Shown: positions 23,225-32,138, counted from the stretch's first letter. The stretch: 37,323 nucleotides of DNA from Rhodococcoides fascians NBRC 12155 = LMG 3623 (GCF_001894785.1 NZ_BCWW01000022.1:1-37323), one strand, 5' to 3'. The notes: generated by a model from the sequence alone, not told the origin. Program-made: numbers and translations.

Positions 23225-23271
23225 CGCCGACTTCTGGCGGACGTGAGCCCGCGAGAGCAGGAACGACGAGG

Positions 23272-23637
23272 ATGACCGACAGTGAAAGGCCACAGGTGAC
23301 GGGCTCGATGCGGGTCGATTCCGACTCCGTAGTCGTCGAGATTCCGACGCAATCGGTACCGATGGTGTTTCCGGTAACCACTGCATCGATCGACGGTGTC
23401 GTCCATTCGGTGGTGATCGCCGAGTACGGGCCTCTCAGCGGGGTCTCGCCCGACGGACACATCCTCAGAACAGCCGTGCTCGAACGGTGGCCGGACGCTC
23501 GAGTGTTCGAGCGGCGCAGCACGGGTGAGCGCGGTGCGGACCCGCGCGGCTACGAGAGTTTCTACGTCGAATTGGAGCCGAGCGGTTGCCGAACCGACAT
23601 CGATCTCGACGAGGTGTCCGCGCTCTTCGGAGGCTGA
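23272..23637 (+). CDS. Small uncharacterised soluble protein of the stress islet
   Basis: The product is 121 residues from the ATG at 23272, with an AGGA and a second AGG upstream. A longer form from a GTG at 23221, overlapping the previous stop as GTGA, would add 17 residues; I cannot decide between them. It is beta-rich (SVVVEIPTQSVPMVFPVTTASIDG) with an acidic C-terminus (DIDLDEVSALFGG). No family is recognised. It sits between the small membrane protein and the second universal stress protein and is likely co-expressed with them. Confidence 0.6.
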   Translation: MTDSERPQVTGSMRVDSDSVVVEIPTQSVPMVFPVTTASIDGVVHSVVIAEYGPLSGVSPDGHILRTAVLERWPDARVFERRSTGERGADPRGYESFYVELEPSGCRTDIDLDEVSALFGG

Positions 23638-23732
23638 CCGGACGCGAACACGGACTGCCAATTCGACTGCACTGCACATCATCACGTCATGGCGACTGTG
23701 CCGTGGCCGTCGACATCGAGAAGGAAGATCAC

Positions 23733-24611
23733 ATGAGTAATTCCACCGCCCGCACACTTCCCATCGTCGTGGGTATCGACGGATCGGCCGAGGCCGAGGC
23801 TGCAGCCCGATGGGCCGGCACCTACGCGGACAAGGTCCACGCGACCGTACGTCTCGTTCATGCAGTCCCGGTAGGGGATTGGTACGGGTCGGCAGCATTC
23901 GTCGACGGTGGCGCGCTGGAGAGGGATCTTCGCGCCATGGGCCGCAAACACCTCGTCCGAGCAGAGGGCGAGGTACACGCCGCCGCACCCGGGGTATCCG
24001 TGGACACCGTCAGTGTGGACGGCACCATAGCGTCGTACGTGGCCGACGTGGGAGCAGACATGGTGGTGCTGGGATCCAGGAAGTCGAGCGCGATCCGCGA
24101 CCTCACCCTCGGTAGCAACACGCTGCGCGTCATGACGCACGCGAAGTGTCCGGTGTTGTTGCTCCGCAACGAAAACGACAAGGCCGACGTGGTCCGTCCG
24201 ATAGTGGTCGGGATCGACGGCAGCGAACAGTCCGATCGAGCGCTGGGTGCCGCGCTCGAGATGGCCGACAACCTGGGCGCACCCGTGATCGCAGTCAACT
24301 ACTGGGGGTTCGCGGCTCAGGCCGGCATCGGGATGAGCGCCGGCTACATCGACTGGCAGGCGGTGCAGGAAGACGAGAAGCGTTGGCTGGAAACACATGT
24401 GGAGAAGATGCACGAGAAGTATCCGGCTGTGCAGCTCACGACGGTCAGTGCCCAATCGAGCCCGACGCGAGGCTTGCGAGCGCTGTCTGCGTCGGCATCG
24501 ATGCTCGTGGTCGGGTGCCGAGGTAGAGGTGCCCTCCGCGGTGCGATCCTGGGGTCGGTCAGTCAGAACCTCGTGCACCATGCCGAATGCTCGGTGTTGA
24601 TCGTGCGGTGA
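23733..24611 (+). CDS. Tandem-domain universal stress protein, second copy
   Basis: The product is 292 residues with AAGGAAG six bases before the ATG. Two UspA domains occupy about 9-146 and 156-292. Domain 2 has an intact ATP motif (GCRG, then GS nine residues on). In domain 1 the second glycine is replaced (GSRK instead of GxxG), so ATP binding there may be weak or lost. It ends the stress islet; its stop is four bases from the stop of the convergent MFS gene. Like the first copy it fits a DosR-type hypoxia/NO response. Confidence 0.92.
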   Translation: MSNSTARTLPIVVGIDGSAEAEAAARWAGTYADKVHATVRLVHAVPVGDWYGSAAFVDGGALERDLRAMGRKHLVRAEGEVHAAAPGVSVDTVSVDGTIASYVADVGADMVVLGSRKSSAIRDLTLGSNTLRVMTHAKCPVLLLRNENDKADVVRPIVVGIDGSEQSDRALGAALEMADNLGAPVIAVNYWGFAAQAGIGMSAGYIDWQAVQEDEKRWLETHVEKMHEKYPAVQLTTVSAQSSPTRGLRALSASASMLVVGCRGRGALRGAILGSVSQNLVHHAECSVLIVR

Positions 24612-24615
24612 GCAG

Positions 24616-26070
24616 TCAGTCGACGCTGCGTCTGACGACCGGTGGGGCACCCAGATCGCAGTGCGGTGGGCAGTCGGAGGTGTCGCCAGTGCTCTTGATC
24701 AGCGCCGCCGCGATGACGGCACCGAGTATTAAGAGCCCGGCGCACATCAGCATCGCCGAGTGGAATCCGGCCGAGAACACCTGTGGCGCGGAGTAATCGG
24801 ACCCGGCAATGCCTGCCAATGCGGGCAGCGCGGCAACGGCGAGCAGTTGACTGGTTCTGGCGACAGCATTGTTGACGCCCGATGCGATTCCGGCGCGGTC
24901 GTCCGGTGCCGCGCTCAGGACGGCTCCGGTCAACGGGGCCACCAGAGCGGACAGGCCGAGGCCGAACACGACGACGGCGGGGAGAACATCGGCGACATAG
25001 GTGGATCCGGGCCCGATGCGCAGCATCAGCAGCAGCCCCGCCGCCGACAGCAGCGGCCCGACCGTCATCGGGATGCGCGGGCCGATGCGCCCCGCGAGCC
25101 GGCCCGCACGGGCCGACAGTACGAGCATCAGCACGGTGATCGGGATGGTGGACAATCCGGCTGCGACAGGGGAGAACCCGACCGCGAACTGCAGCTGCAA
25201 CACCAGGAGGAAGAACACCCCGCCGAGCGCCGCGTACACGGCGAAGGTCACGAGATTGGCTGCCAGGAACACGCGCGAGGCGAACAGTGACGGCGGTACC
25301 AGCGGATCGTGGGTGCGGCGCTCGATCACCACGAACATTCCGACCGCGACGATCCCCAACGCGAGCGCAAGAACGTGGGACTCGATCAGGCCGTACGTCA
25401 GCAGCCCGAGGGCAGCGGCGACCGTGACCGCGCCGGGGACGTCGAGGCGACCGGCAGCGTGCGGATCACGGCTCTCCGGAACATGTTTCATCGCCACCCA
25501 CACGACCACCACGGCCAGCGGAACATTGATCAAGAACACCGCGCGCCAGCCGACGGCGTCGACGAGCCAGCCGCCGAGCAGTGGACCGATCGCCGACGCC
25601 ACTCCGCCCAACCCCGACCACAGCCCGATCGCGGCTCCGCGATCGTCGGATCTGATGGACGCCGAGATGAGCGCAAGTGAACCGGGGGTCAGCAATGCCG
25701 CGCCGATGCCTTGGAGCAGCCGCGCCGCGATCAACACCTCGATGTTGGGGGCAAGACCGCACAGAACCGAGGCCGCCGTGAACCAGACGGTGCCCCAGAC
25801 GAACACCCGCCTGCGTCCGAGCCGGTCACCGAGCGAGCCGCCGAGCAGGATCAGCGACGCCAGCGCCAACGTGTAACCGCTGAGCGTCCACTGCAGCCCG
25901 GTGACACCCGATCCCAGATCCCCACCGATCGCCGGCAGCGCGATGTTGACCACGGTGGCGTCGAGCATCGCCAGAGACGACCCGAGCACGGTGGCCGCGA
26001 CGATCCATCGGCCCCGCGCACTGGACAGAGAAATGGCTACATCGGGCCGCTCTGCAGGCTGCTCGGTCAC
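24616..26070 (-). CDS. DHA2-family (14-helix) MFS exporter
   Basis: The product is 484 residues from a GTG at 26070 that overlaps the lipoprotein stop as GTGA. About 14 hydrophobic helices are visible. Motifs of the EmrB/QacA group are LDATVVNIALPAIGGDLG in helix 1, LQWTLSGYTLALASLILLGG, GDRLGRRRVF in the loop, and GPLLGGWLVDAVGWRAVFLINVP. It should export a drug or metabolite by proton antiport. It is co-transcribed with a secreted lipoprotein, which might be an extracytoplasmic partner. No regulator is adjacent. Confidence 0.9.
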   Translation of the reverse strand: MTEQPAERPDVAISLSSARGRWIVAATVLGSSLAMLDATVVNIALPAIGGDLGSGVTGLQWTLSGYTLALASLILLGGSLGDRLGRRRVFVWGTVWFTAASVLCGLAPNIEVLIAARLLQGIGAALLTPGSLALISASIRSDDRGAAIGLWSGLGGVASAIGPLLGGWLVDAVGWRAVFLINVPLAVVVVWVAMKHVPESRDPHAAGRLDVPGAVTVAAALGLLTYGLIESHVLALALGIVAVGMFVVIERRTHDPLVPPSLFASRVFLAANLVTFAVYAALGGVFFLLVLQLQFAVGFSPVAAGLSTIPITVLMLVLSARAGRLAGRIGPRIPMTVGPLLSAAGLLLMLRIGPGSTYVADVLPAVVVFGLGLSALVAPLTGAVLSAAPDDRAGIASGVNNAVARTSQLLAVAALPALAGIAGSDYSAPQVFSAGFHSAMLMCAGLLILGAVIAAALIKSTGDTSDCPPHCDLGAPPVVRRSVD

Positions 26071-26669
26071 AACTTCTCGACGCAGACGACGAAGTTGCGG
26101 GAGTCCTTCTCGAATCCGTACAGCGCGGGGTCGGGGCAGTCGTCGACCGACGTGGTGCCCTGCAGGATGGTCACGACCCGGCGGGTGTCGGCACCCGGGG
26201 TGGCGCAGTCGACGCGTTGCGCGAACTCGCCCACCAGGTCCATGCAGCCACCGACGATCCAGTCGATGTCGAGGCACAAGGCCCCTTGCTCGATGTCGAA
26301 GTACGTCTCGTAGTAGTACTGATCGGCGTCGGGCGGGCATTCGGCCGAGGTCGGAGTCTTGGCGAACACGACGTAGTTGGACTGCGGGGATCCGCAGGTC
26401 GCATTGGCCACGGTTGCGTTCTCGACCGTCCCACCGAGTTCGACGCATTGGCCGATCTCGACGTCGATGTCGACGCTGCCGCCCTCGTCGATGTCAGGGG
26501 TCGGGGAACTGGTGGTGGTGCGAGGCGGCGTCGTGGTGGTGGGAATGCTGGCACCGGAGATGGCGACGGCGGTCCCGGATACCTCCGAGGCGCATCCGCT
26601 CAGTAGCACCGCCGCGCAGGCGGACAGAGCGACGACGAAAGCGCGGACCGAACGAGTGGGTGACGCCAT
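26067..26669 (-). CDS. Cysteine-rich secreted lipoprotein
   Basis: The product is 200 residues from the ATG at 26669, with CAGGA upstream; the frame stays open 29 codons upstream but without the signal-peptide order. Residues 1-26 form a lipoprotein signal with the lipobox LLSGC, so C26 is probably lipidated. A Thr/Pro-rich stretch (about 43-62) leads to a globular part with several spaced cysteines (GQCVEL, NATCGSP, AECPPD, GALCLD, GGCMDL, RVDCAT, DDCPD, FVVCVE), probably disulfide-bonded. The pattern recalls the LppU-type lipoproteins of mycobacteria and Streptomyces, but I hold that only loosely. It shares an operon with the MFS gene. Confidence 0.75.
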   Translation of the reverse strand: MASPTRSVRAFVVALSACAAVLLSGCASEVSGTAVAISGASIPTTTTPPRTTTSSPTPDIDEGGSVDIDVEIGQCVELGGTVENATVANATCGSPQSNYVVFAKTPTSAECPPDADQYYYETYFDIEQGALCLDIDWIVGGCMDLVGEFAQRVDCATPGADTRRVVTILQGTTSVDDCPDPALYGFEKDSRNFVVCVEKL

Positions 26670-26773
26670 GGTGAGTCCTGCTCTCGACGAAAGAAGCGTG
26701 CTGGGTGCATCGACCGTATGTGTGTAGAAAATATCGGACTCGGTTGTCGGCCGCATGAGGCAGGATGAAGTGC

Positions 26774-27823
26774 GTGGATCTTCCTCTCGCCGTTCCGGTT
26801 GCGCCGATGCTCGCCAAAGCCGCGAAAGTGGTGCCTCCTCAGCCCGAGGACGGGCCGCCGGCGTGGTCGTACGAGCCCAAATGGGACGGGTTTCGCGCCA
26901 TCGTGTTCCGCGACGGCGACGAGGTGGTGCTGGGATCGCGCGGCGGCAAGGACCTCGCTCGCTACTTTCCCGAGCTCGTCGAGGCCGTCAAGGCCGAGCT
27001 ACCCGAGAAGATCGTGATCGACGGAGAGATCGTGGTGCCGCGCGAGAAGAACGGTTCCACGCGCCTGGACTGGGAGTCGTTGTCCGAGCGCATCCATCCC
27101 GCGGCGAGCCGAGTGACGATGCTGGCGGAGAAGACACCGGCGCAGTTCATCGGCTTCGATCTGTTGGCCGTCGGCGACGAGGATCTGACGGGTGAGCCGT
27201 TCTCGACCCGGCGGACGCGATTGCTCGACGCGGTGGGCACGGGCGGGCCGAGTTGCTTCGTCACCTCGGCCACCGACGATGCGGCCGTGGCCGAGGACTG
27301 GTTCGAGCGGTTCGAGGGAGCAGGCCTCGACGGCGTCGTAGCGAAGAAGCTCGACGGGCCGTATCTGCCCAACAAGCGCGAGATGATCAAGATCAAGCAT
27401 GCCCGTACCGCCGACTGCGTGTTGATCGGCTATCGAATTCACAAGTCCGGCAACGGTATCGGATCGCTACTGCTCGGCCTCTACGATGGTGACGATCTCA
27501 GGATGATCGGCGGCGCATCGGCGTTCACCGACAAGCGCAGGCTCGAACTGCTGGAAGAACTCGAGCCGCTCCGACTCGGCGAGGACGTCACGTACGACGG
27601 CGAGGCGACGCGTTGGAATTCGTCCAACGATCGCAATTGGATTCCGGTGCGCATCGAGCGAGTCATCGAAGTCGCCTACGACCAGATGGAAGGCGCGCGG
27701 CTGCGGCACGTGGCCAGGTTCCTGCGCTGGCGACCGGATCGCGATCCGCGCTCGTGCGCCTACGACCAGCTCGAAGTGCCGGTGCGCTACGACGTCGCCG
27801 ATGTGATTGCTGGAGGGCGATAG
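26774..27823 (+). CDS. ligC: ATP-dependent DNA ligase C
   Basis: The product is 349 residues. The nucleotidyltransferase lysine is K36 in EPKWDGFRA, followed by DGEIVVP, FIGFDLLAVG, GVVAKKLDGPY and IKIKHARTADCVL, which are ligase motifs III to V. An OB-fold domain follows (about 225-349). I chose the GTG at 26774 because the sequence MDLPLAVPVAPMLAKA aligns with the start of mycobacterial LigC (Rv3731) and AGGA lies eight bases ahead; an ATG three codons upstream (26765) is the alternative. It seals nicks after repair synthesis. With the Prim-PolC gene two bases downstream it forms a repair module. Confidence 0.92.
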   Translation: MDLPLAVPVAPMLAKAAKVVPPQPEDGPPAWSYEPKWDGFRAIVFRDGDEVVLGSRGGKDLARYFPELVEAVKAELPEKIVIDGEIVVPREKNGSTRLDWESLSERIHPAASRVTMLAEKTPAQFIGFDLLAVGDEDLTGEPFSTRRTRLLDAVGTGGPSCFVTSATDDAAVAEDWFERFEGAGLDGVVAKKLDGPYLPNKREMIKIKHARTADCVLIGYRIHKSGNGIGSLLLGLYDGDDLRMIGGASAFTDKRRLELLEELEPLRLGEDVTYDGEATRWNSSNDRNWIPVRIERVIEVAYDQMEGARLRHVARFLRWRPDRDPRSCAYDQLEVPVRYDVADVIAGGR

Positions 27824-27825
27824 GC

Positions 27826-28911
27826 ATGGCCGCGAAAACACCACCGGCGTTCGTGCAGGCGGGCGAGCGCGAAGTGCGAGTGTCGAGTCCCGACCGCGTG
27901 ATCTACGAAGCGACCGAACGCACCCCGGAGATCACCAAACTCCAGGTGTGCGAGTACTTCGCCGCGGTGGGCGAACCATTGATGCGGGCCATCGGCGACC
28001 GCCCGACCGCGATGGAGCGGTGGCCCGACGGCTACCGCGAGGGCATGCGATTGGCGCTCGGCCCCCAGGACAAGGAGGGCGACGGTTTCTATCAGAAGCG
28101 GTTGCCCAAGGGTGCGCCCGAGTGGATCGAGACCGTGAAGATCGCGTTCCCGAGCAAGCGTACTGCCGAGGAACTGTGTCCCTCCGAAACTGCGTCTCTG
28201 GTGTGGGCAGCCCAGATGGGCACGCTGACCTTCCATCCGTGGCCGGTACGACGACCGGACGTCGACCATCCCGACGAGCTGCGGCTCGATCTCGATCCGC
28301 AGCCCGGGACGACGTTTGCCGACGCCTTGCGGGTCGCCGATGTGACGCGAGAGTTGTTGGAGGAGTTGGGCTTACGCGGCTACCCCAAGACCAGCGGCAA
28401 TCGGGGCATTCACATCTACGTGCGCATCGAGCCCGAGTACACCTTCGAGCAGGTGCGCCACGCGGCCATCGGCCTGGGCCGAGAACTCGAACGTCGCGAC
28501 GAGGGGGTGACCACCAACTGGTGGAAAGAAGAACGCGGAGAACGCATCTTCATCGATTACAACCAGAACAACCGTGACCGCACCATAGCCAGCACGTGGA
28601 GTCTGCGAGCCCGGCCCGGAGCGACGGTGAGTACGCCGATGACGTGGTCGCAGTTGGCGGACGTCACCGATCCGCGTGAGTACAACCTCGTCACCGTGCC
28701 GGAACTGGTGCAGGACGGCGACCCGTGGGCCGACATGGACACGAAGGCGTATTCGCTGGAACCGCTTCTGCACCTGTGGGAAACACTGCCGGGTGGTGAG
28801 CTGAACTTCCCGCCCGACTACCCCAAGATGCCGGGCGAACCGCCCCGAGTGCAGCCGTCGAAGAAAGTCGCCGAGCATTGGGATGCGGAAGGAAATCGCA
28901 CCGACAGCTAG
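27826..28911 (+). CDS. Prim-PolC (LigD-type polymerase domain protein)
   Basis: The product is 361 residues, starting two bases after the ligC stop with GGAGGG upstream. It is the stand-alone archaeo-eukaryotic primase-like polymerase domain found in LigD. The metal-binding D155-L-D157 and the SGNRGIH segment (190-196) are present, as is D244 (FIDYNQN). In mycobacteria Prim-PolC works with LigC in short-gap repair synthesis, using ribonucleotides preferentially, in a base excision repair pathway. The paired, near-overlapping genes support that role here. No ligase or nuclease domain is attached. Confidence 0.92.
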   Translation: MAAKTPPAFVQAGEREVRVSSPDRVIYEATERTPEITKLQVCEYFAAVGEPLMRAIGDRPTAMERWPDGYREGMRLALGPQDKEGDGFYQKRLPKGAPEWIETVKIAFPSKRTAEELCPSETASLVWAAQMGTLTFHPWPVRRPDVDHPDELRLDLDPQPGTTFADALRVADVTRELLEELGLRGYPKTSGNRGIHIYVRIEPEYTFEQVRHAAIGLGRELERRDEGVTTNWWKEERGERIFIDYNQNNRDRTIASTWSLRARPGATVSTPMTWSQLADVTDPREYNLVTVPELVQDGDPWADMDTKAYSLEPLLHLWETLPGGELNFPPDYPKMPGEPPRVQPSKKVAEHWDAEGNRTDS

Positions 28912-28924
28912 TTCCGCTCGGCCT

Positions 28925-28998
28925 GGGCAGGGTTGCACACTACGTAGCGTTGTCGACGGGATCCGGTCGATCGAGCCGTGTTCTGTGCAACCCGGCCC
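28925..28998. repeat. Long inverted repeat between convergent genes
   Basis: GGGTTGCACA (28930-28939) and TGTGCAACCC (28984-28993) are perfect 10-bp arms. Across one A/G mismatch they extend by GGGC and GCCC to 14 of 15 pairs. The loop is 44 bases. The element fills the gap between the Prim-PolC and nhaA stops and could terminate both transcripts, though no T-run follows. Confidence 0.6.
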
Positions 28999-29002
28999 AC
29001 CC

Positions 29003-30859
29003 TCACATGGATTCGAGTTCCCGGATCAACGTCGCCGCATCATATGGTCCGACGTGGCGGGTGAGGTTCTTGTCGCCGCGACCCAGGTAGAACGTCGGAG
29101 TGCCGCCCACATCGGAGGACGTGGCGTCGAGTTCGTCGTCCTCGACGCGCACCACGTAGTCGCCGGTGCGGATGTCGTCCTCGAATCTGTCCATGTCGAG
29201 GCCGAGTTCGCGTGCGTACCCGTCGATGTCGTCGGGTTCGAGGGCGTCGCTGTTGCGGAACAACACGTCGGCCATCTCCCAGAACTTGCCCTGCGCCGCG
29301 GCAGCCTCGCTGGCATACGCGGCGTAGCGGGCATGGGGGTGGTAGTCGTCCAGCGGCAGGTGTCGGTAGACGTACCGGAGGTCGTCGCCGAAATGCTTGC
29401 GTACCTCGGCGACGCTGCCGGTTGCTTTGCTGCAGAACGGGCATTCGAAATCGGCGTATTCGACGATCGTCAGCGGAGCGTCGACGGGCCCGCGGATGTG
29501 ATCGCGCTTGGCGCTGACCGGACGCAGAATACGCAGCGACGCTTCGGCTTTCGGCGGGTGGATCCTCGCGTCGATGCGGAACAGAATCCAGCCGAGCAGG
29601 GCAGCGATGACCGAGGCCGCCAGCACGCCGACGCGGGCCTCGTCGGCCAGCAGCGGATCGTCGAGCGCGAGATCGATGATGAACAGCGAGATCGTGAATC
29701 CGATTCCGGACATCACCGCACCGCCCGCGATGTGCGACATGGTCAGCCCCGGAGCCAGAGCCGAGGGTCGCAACTTCGCGAAAATGGCCGAGGCCCCGGT
29801 GATTCCGATGAGCTTGCCGAGCACCAGGCCGGCGATGATGCCCCAGGTGAGCGTCGACGTGGAGGCAGCCTTCAGGGTGTCCGAGCTGAGCACCACCCCG
29901 GCATTGGCGAGCGCGAAGATCGGCACGATGATGAACGCGGTGTACGGCTGATACAGGCGCATCAGTCTCTCGTTGACCGAGACGGCTTGATCCAGGCCGA
30001 GTCTCGCGGCGCGGGCGTATTCGGGATTCGGCGATTGACGGAAGGCGCGGGTGAGGTCCGAGGCTCGTTCCACCTCGGAGCGACGCGGCGGGTACACCGG
30101 AAGAATCAGTGCGATCATCACGCCGGCGAGCGTGGGGTGAACGCCCGACTCGTACATCGCGACCCACGTGAACAGTGCGACGACGAAGTACCCGACACCG
30201 CGCCACACTTCGAGCCGACGCAACAGGAAGATCAGTCCGAGACCGATGAACGCCAACACCAGCGGAACCACGTCGAGATCGTCGGTGTAGAAGAAGGCGA
30301 TGATCGCCAGCGCGCCCACGTCGTCGGCCACGGCCAGCGTCAACAAGAAGATCCGCAGCCGCGCGGCCTTCTTCGGGCCGAGTACCGCCAGGGCACCGAG
30401 CAGGAACGCGGTGTCGGTGGAGATGACCACGCCCCAGGCCTGGGCGGCCGGGCCGGAGGGGTTGAAGGCGAGGAACAGCAGCGCGGGTGCGGCCAGACCG
30501 GCGATTGCAGCCACGATGGGAATCGCTGCGCGCGATCTGTCGGTGAGCTCACCCATCGCGAACTCGCGTTTGACCTCGAGGCCGACGACGAAGAAGAACA
30601 GCGCCATCAGCCCGTCGTTCACCCAGTGGGCGAGGTCGAGGGAGATGCCGTGTTCACCCACGGTGATGGACAGCTCGGTGTGCCAGAACGACTGATAGGT
30701 GTCACCGAGTGGGGAGTTCGCCCAGATCAGGGCGATCAACGTGGCCACCAGCAGGAAGCCCGCGGCCAAGGTTTCACTGTTCTTCTCGCCGCGAGCCCGC
30801 GAGATCCGTTCGACGAATCGTGCCATCGGCCGGTCCGTCGGCGTGATCTGATCTGCCAT
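29003..30859 (-). CDS. nhaA: NhaA sodium/proton antiporter fused to a DsbA-like thioredoxin domain
   Basis: The product is 618 residues from the ATG at 30859; GGAAGGA lies about 12 bases upstream, rather far. Residues about 15-425 are the 12-helix NhaA antiporter, with the paired ion-binding aspartates in TLAVADDVGAL and a conserved GLVLGKLIG lysine. Residues about 455-618 are a thioredoxin/DsbA-like domain with a C473-P-F-C476 active site and a cis-Pro loop (GGTPTFYL). NhaA exchanges sodium for protons. Because NhaA has a cytoplasmic C-terminus in E. coli, the redox domain would face the cytoplasm if topology is kept. It may sense or alter thiol state; this is inference. Confidence 0.92.
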   Translation of the reverse strand: MADQITPTDRPMARFVERISRARGEKNSETLAAGFLLVATLIALIWANSPLGDTYQSFWHTELSITVGEHGISLDLAHWVNDGLMALFFFVVGLEVKREFAMGELTDRSRAAIPIVAAIAGLAAPALLFLAFNPSGPAAQAWGVVISTDTAFLLGALAVLGPKKAARLRIFLLTLAVADDVGALAIIAFFYTDDLDVVPLVLAFIGLGLIFLLRRLEVWRGVGYFVVALFTWVAMYESGVHPTLAGVMIALILPVYPPRRSEVERASDLTRAFRQSPNPEYARAARLGLDQAVSVNERLMRLYQPYTAFIIVPIFALANAGVVLSSDTLKAASTSTLTWGIIAGLVLGKLIGITGASAIFAKLRPSALAPGLTMSHIAGGAVMSGIGFTISLFIIDLALDDPLLADEARVGVLAASVIAALLGWILFRIDARIHPPKAEASLRILRPVSAKRDHIRGPVDAPLTIVEYADFECPFCSKATGSVAEVRKHFGDDLRYVYRHLPLDDYHPHARYAAYASEAAAAQGKFWEMADVLFRNSDALEPDDIDGYARELGLDMDRFEDDIRTGDYVVRVEDDELDATSSDVGGTPTFYLGRGDKNLTRHVGPYDAATLIRELESM

Positions 30860-31071
30860 CTGCAGCCCGGGTCCTTCCTCGGAGGTGTTGTGAAGCAGTC
30901 TGTACCAACACGGCGGTCGACGCTTTACTTCCACGCAGGTCAGTACCCTGGATGGTTCTCTTGCCGGGAAGCGTTGTCGAAGAGATGTGCACGACATATT
31001 CGGCGAACGGCATTAGTCCGCCGAGAATCGGGAATACGAGCCCGACTCACCCCTGCCACTAAGGAACATCC

Positions 31072-32094
31072 ATGCGTGATTTCATCTGCCGCAAGTGCGG
31101 ACAGAAGCTGTCGTTCGAGAACTCACTGTGTCTGAGCTGCTCGAGCGCACTCGGCTTCCATCTGCCGAGCAGAGCCCTCCTGGTGCTCCCGGACAAGGAA
31201 GACGGCATCTCCGAGGCCGAGGTGGACGGTGCCGTCTGGAAGACGTGTGCCAATCTCAACACCGCGCGCTGCAACTGGCTGGTCGACGCATCCGATTCCG
31301 ACGACCTGTGCCTGTCCTGCCGGCTGACGCGGACTCGCCCGGCCGACGACGACTTGGACGCGATGGCCGCCTACGCGGACGCGGAGACCAACAAGCGTCG
31401 CGTCATCCTCGAGCTCACCGAGCTGGGCCTGCCGATCGTCGGCCGGGACGAGGACGCGTCCACGGGTCTGATGTTCGATCTGCTCTCCAGCGCCAACCAG
31501 CAGGTGATGACAGGGCACAACAACGGTCTGATCACCCTCGACCTCGCCGAGGGCGACGACGTGCACCGCGAGCAGCTCCGCGTGGAGATGTCGGAGCCCT
31601 ACCGCACGCTGGTCGGGCACTTCCGTCACGAGATCGGCCATTATTACCAGATGGTGCTGGTCGGAGACGGTGAACACCGCGCGGCGTTCGAGGAACTGTT
31701 CGGCGATCCGGATTCGAGCTACCAGGACGCGCTCGATCGCCACTACAGCGAGGGCGCACCGGAGGGCTGGGAGGACACCTACGTCTCGTCCTACGCCACC
31801 ATGCACCCCGCCGAGGACTGGGCCGAGACCTTCGCCCACTACCTGCACATCCGCGACACCCTCGACACGGCCGCGGCCTTCGGGATGGCACCGGCCGGAT
31901 CGACACTCGAAAGCCCGCTGCCCGGCGAGGTCGGCTTCGATCAGATCATCGACTGGTGGCTGCCGTTGTCGTGGGCACTCAACCAGATCAACCGATCGAT
32001 GGGTCACCAGGACCTGTACCCGTTCGTGCTGCCGGCGACCGTCGTGAAGAAGATCGGCTTCGTGCACTCTCTGGTGGCACCCAGCGCTCTGTGA
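31072..32094 (+). CDS. Zinc-ribbon metallopeptidase-like protein
   Basis: The product is 340 residues with AAGGAA upstream of the ATG. The N-terminus is a double zinc-ribbon (C6-x2-C9 with C20-x2-C23, and C59/C67 with C80-x2-C83). A metallopeptidase-type zinc motif follows at H186-E-I-G-H190 (GHFRHEIGHYY), and HPAEDWAETFAHYLH about 55 residues later supplies the probable third ligand. This matches the actinobacterial putative zinc-binding metallopeptidase family. There is no signal peptide, so it acts in the cytoplasm. The substrate is unknown. It stands alone, divergent from nhaA. Confidence 0.82.
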   Translation: MRDFICRKCGQKLSFENSLCLSCSSALGFHLPSRALLVLPDKEDGISEAEVDGAVWKTCANLNTARCNWLVDASDSDDLCLSCRLTRTRPADDDLDAMAAYADAETNKRRVILELTELGLPIVGRDEDASTGLMFDLLSSANQQVMTGHNNGLITLDLAEGDDVHREQLRVEMSEPYRTLVGHFRHEIGHYYQMVLVGDGEHRAAFEELFGDPDSSYQDALDRHYSEGAPEGWEDTYVSSYATMHPAEDWAETFAHYLHIRDTLDTAAAFGMAPAGSTLESPLPGEVGFDQIIDWWLPLSWALNQINRSMGHQDLYPFVLPATVVKKIGFVHSLVAPSAL

Positions 32095-32110
32095 GCCTCG
32101 CTCACGGTCG

Positions 32111-32138
32111 TTGAGCTCAGCGCCCAGGGGCGTATCCT
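32111..32138 (+). promoter_or_regulatory. Candidate promoter of the ANTAR gene
   Basis: TTGAGC (32111-32116) and TATCCT (32133-32138) with a 16-base spacer resemble a housekeeping sigma promoter. Transcription would start near 32145, at the base of a TCGGC/GCCGA hairpin (32145-32158). Confidence 0.5.

Noticed and set aside
23239..23252. A third DosR-like sequence (GGACGTGAGCCC region)
   Set aside because: It matches only about 9 of 14 positions and lacks the GGGAC half; too weak beside the two better boxes.
28883..31135. A 750-codon plus-strand frame opposite nhaA
   Set aside because: The composition is that of an antisense shadow and nhaA has clear antiporter motifs on the other strand.
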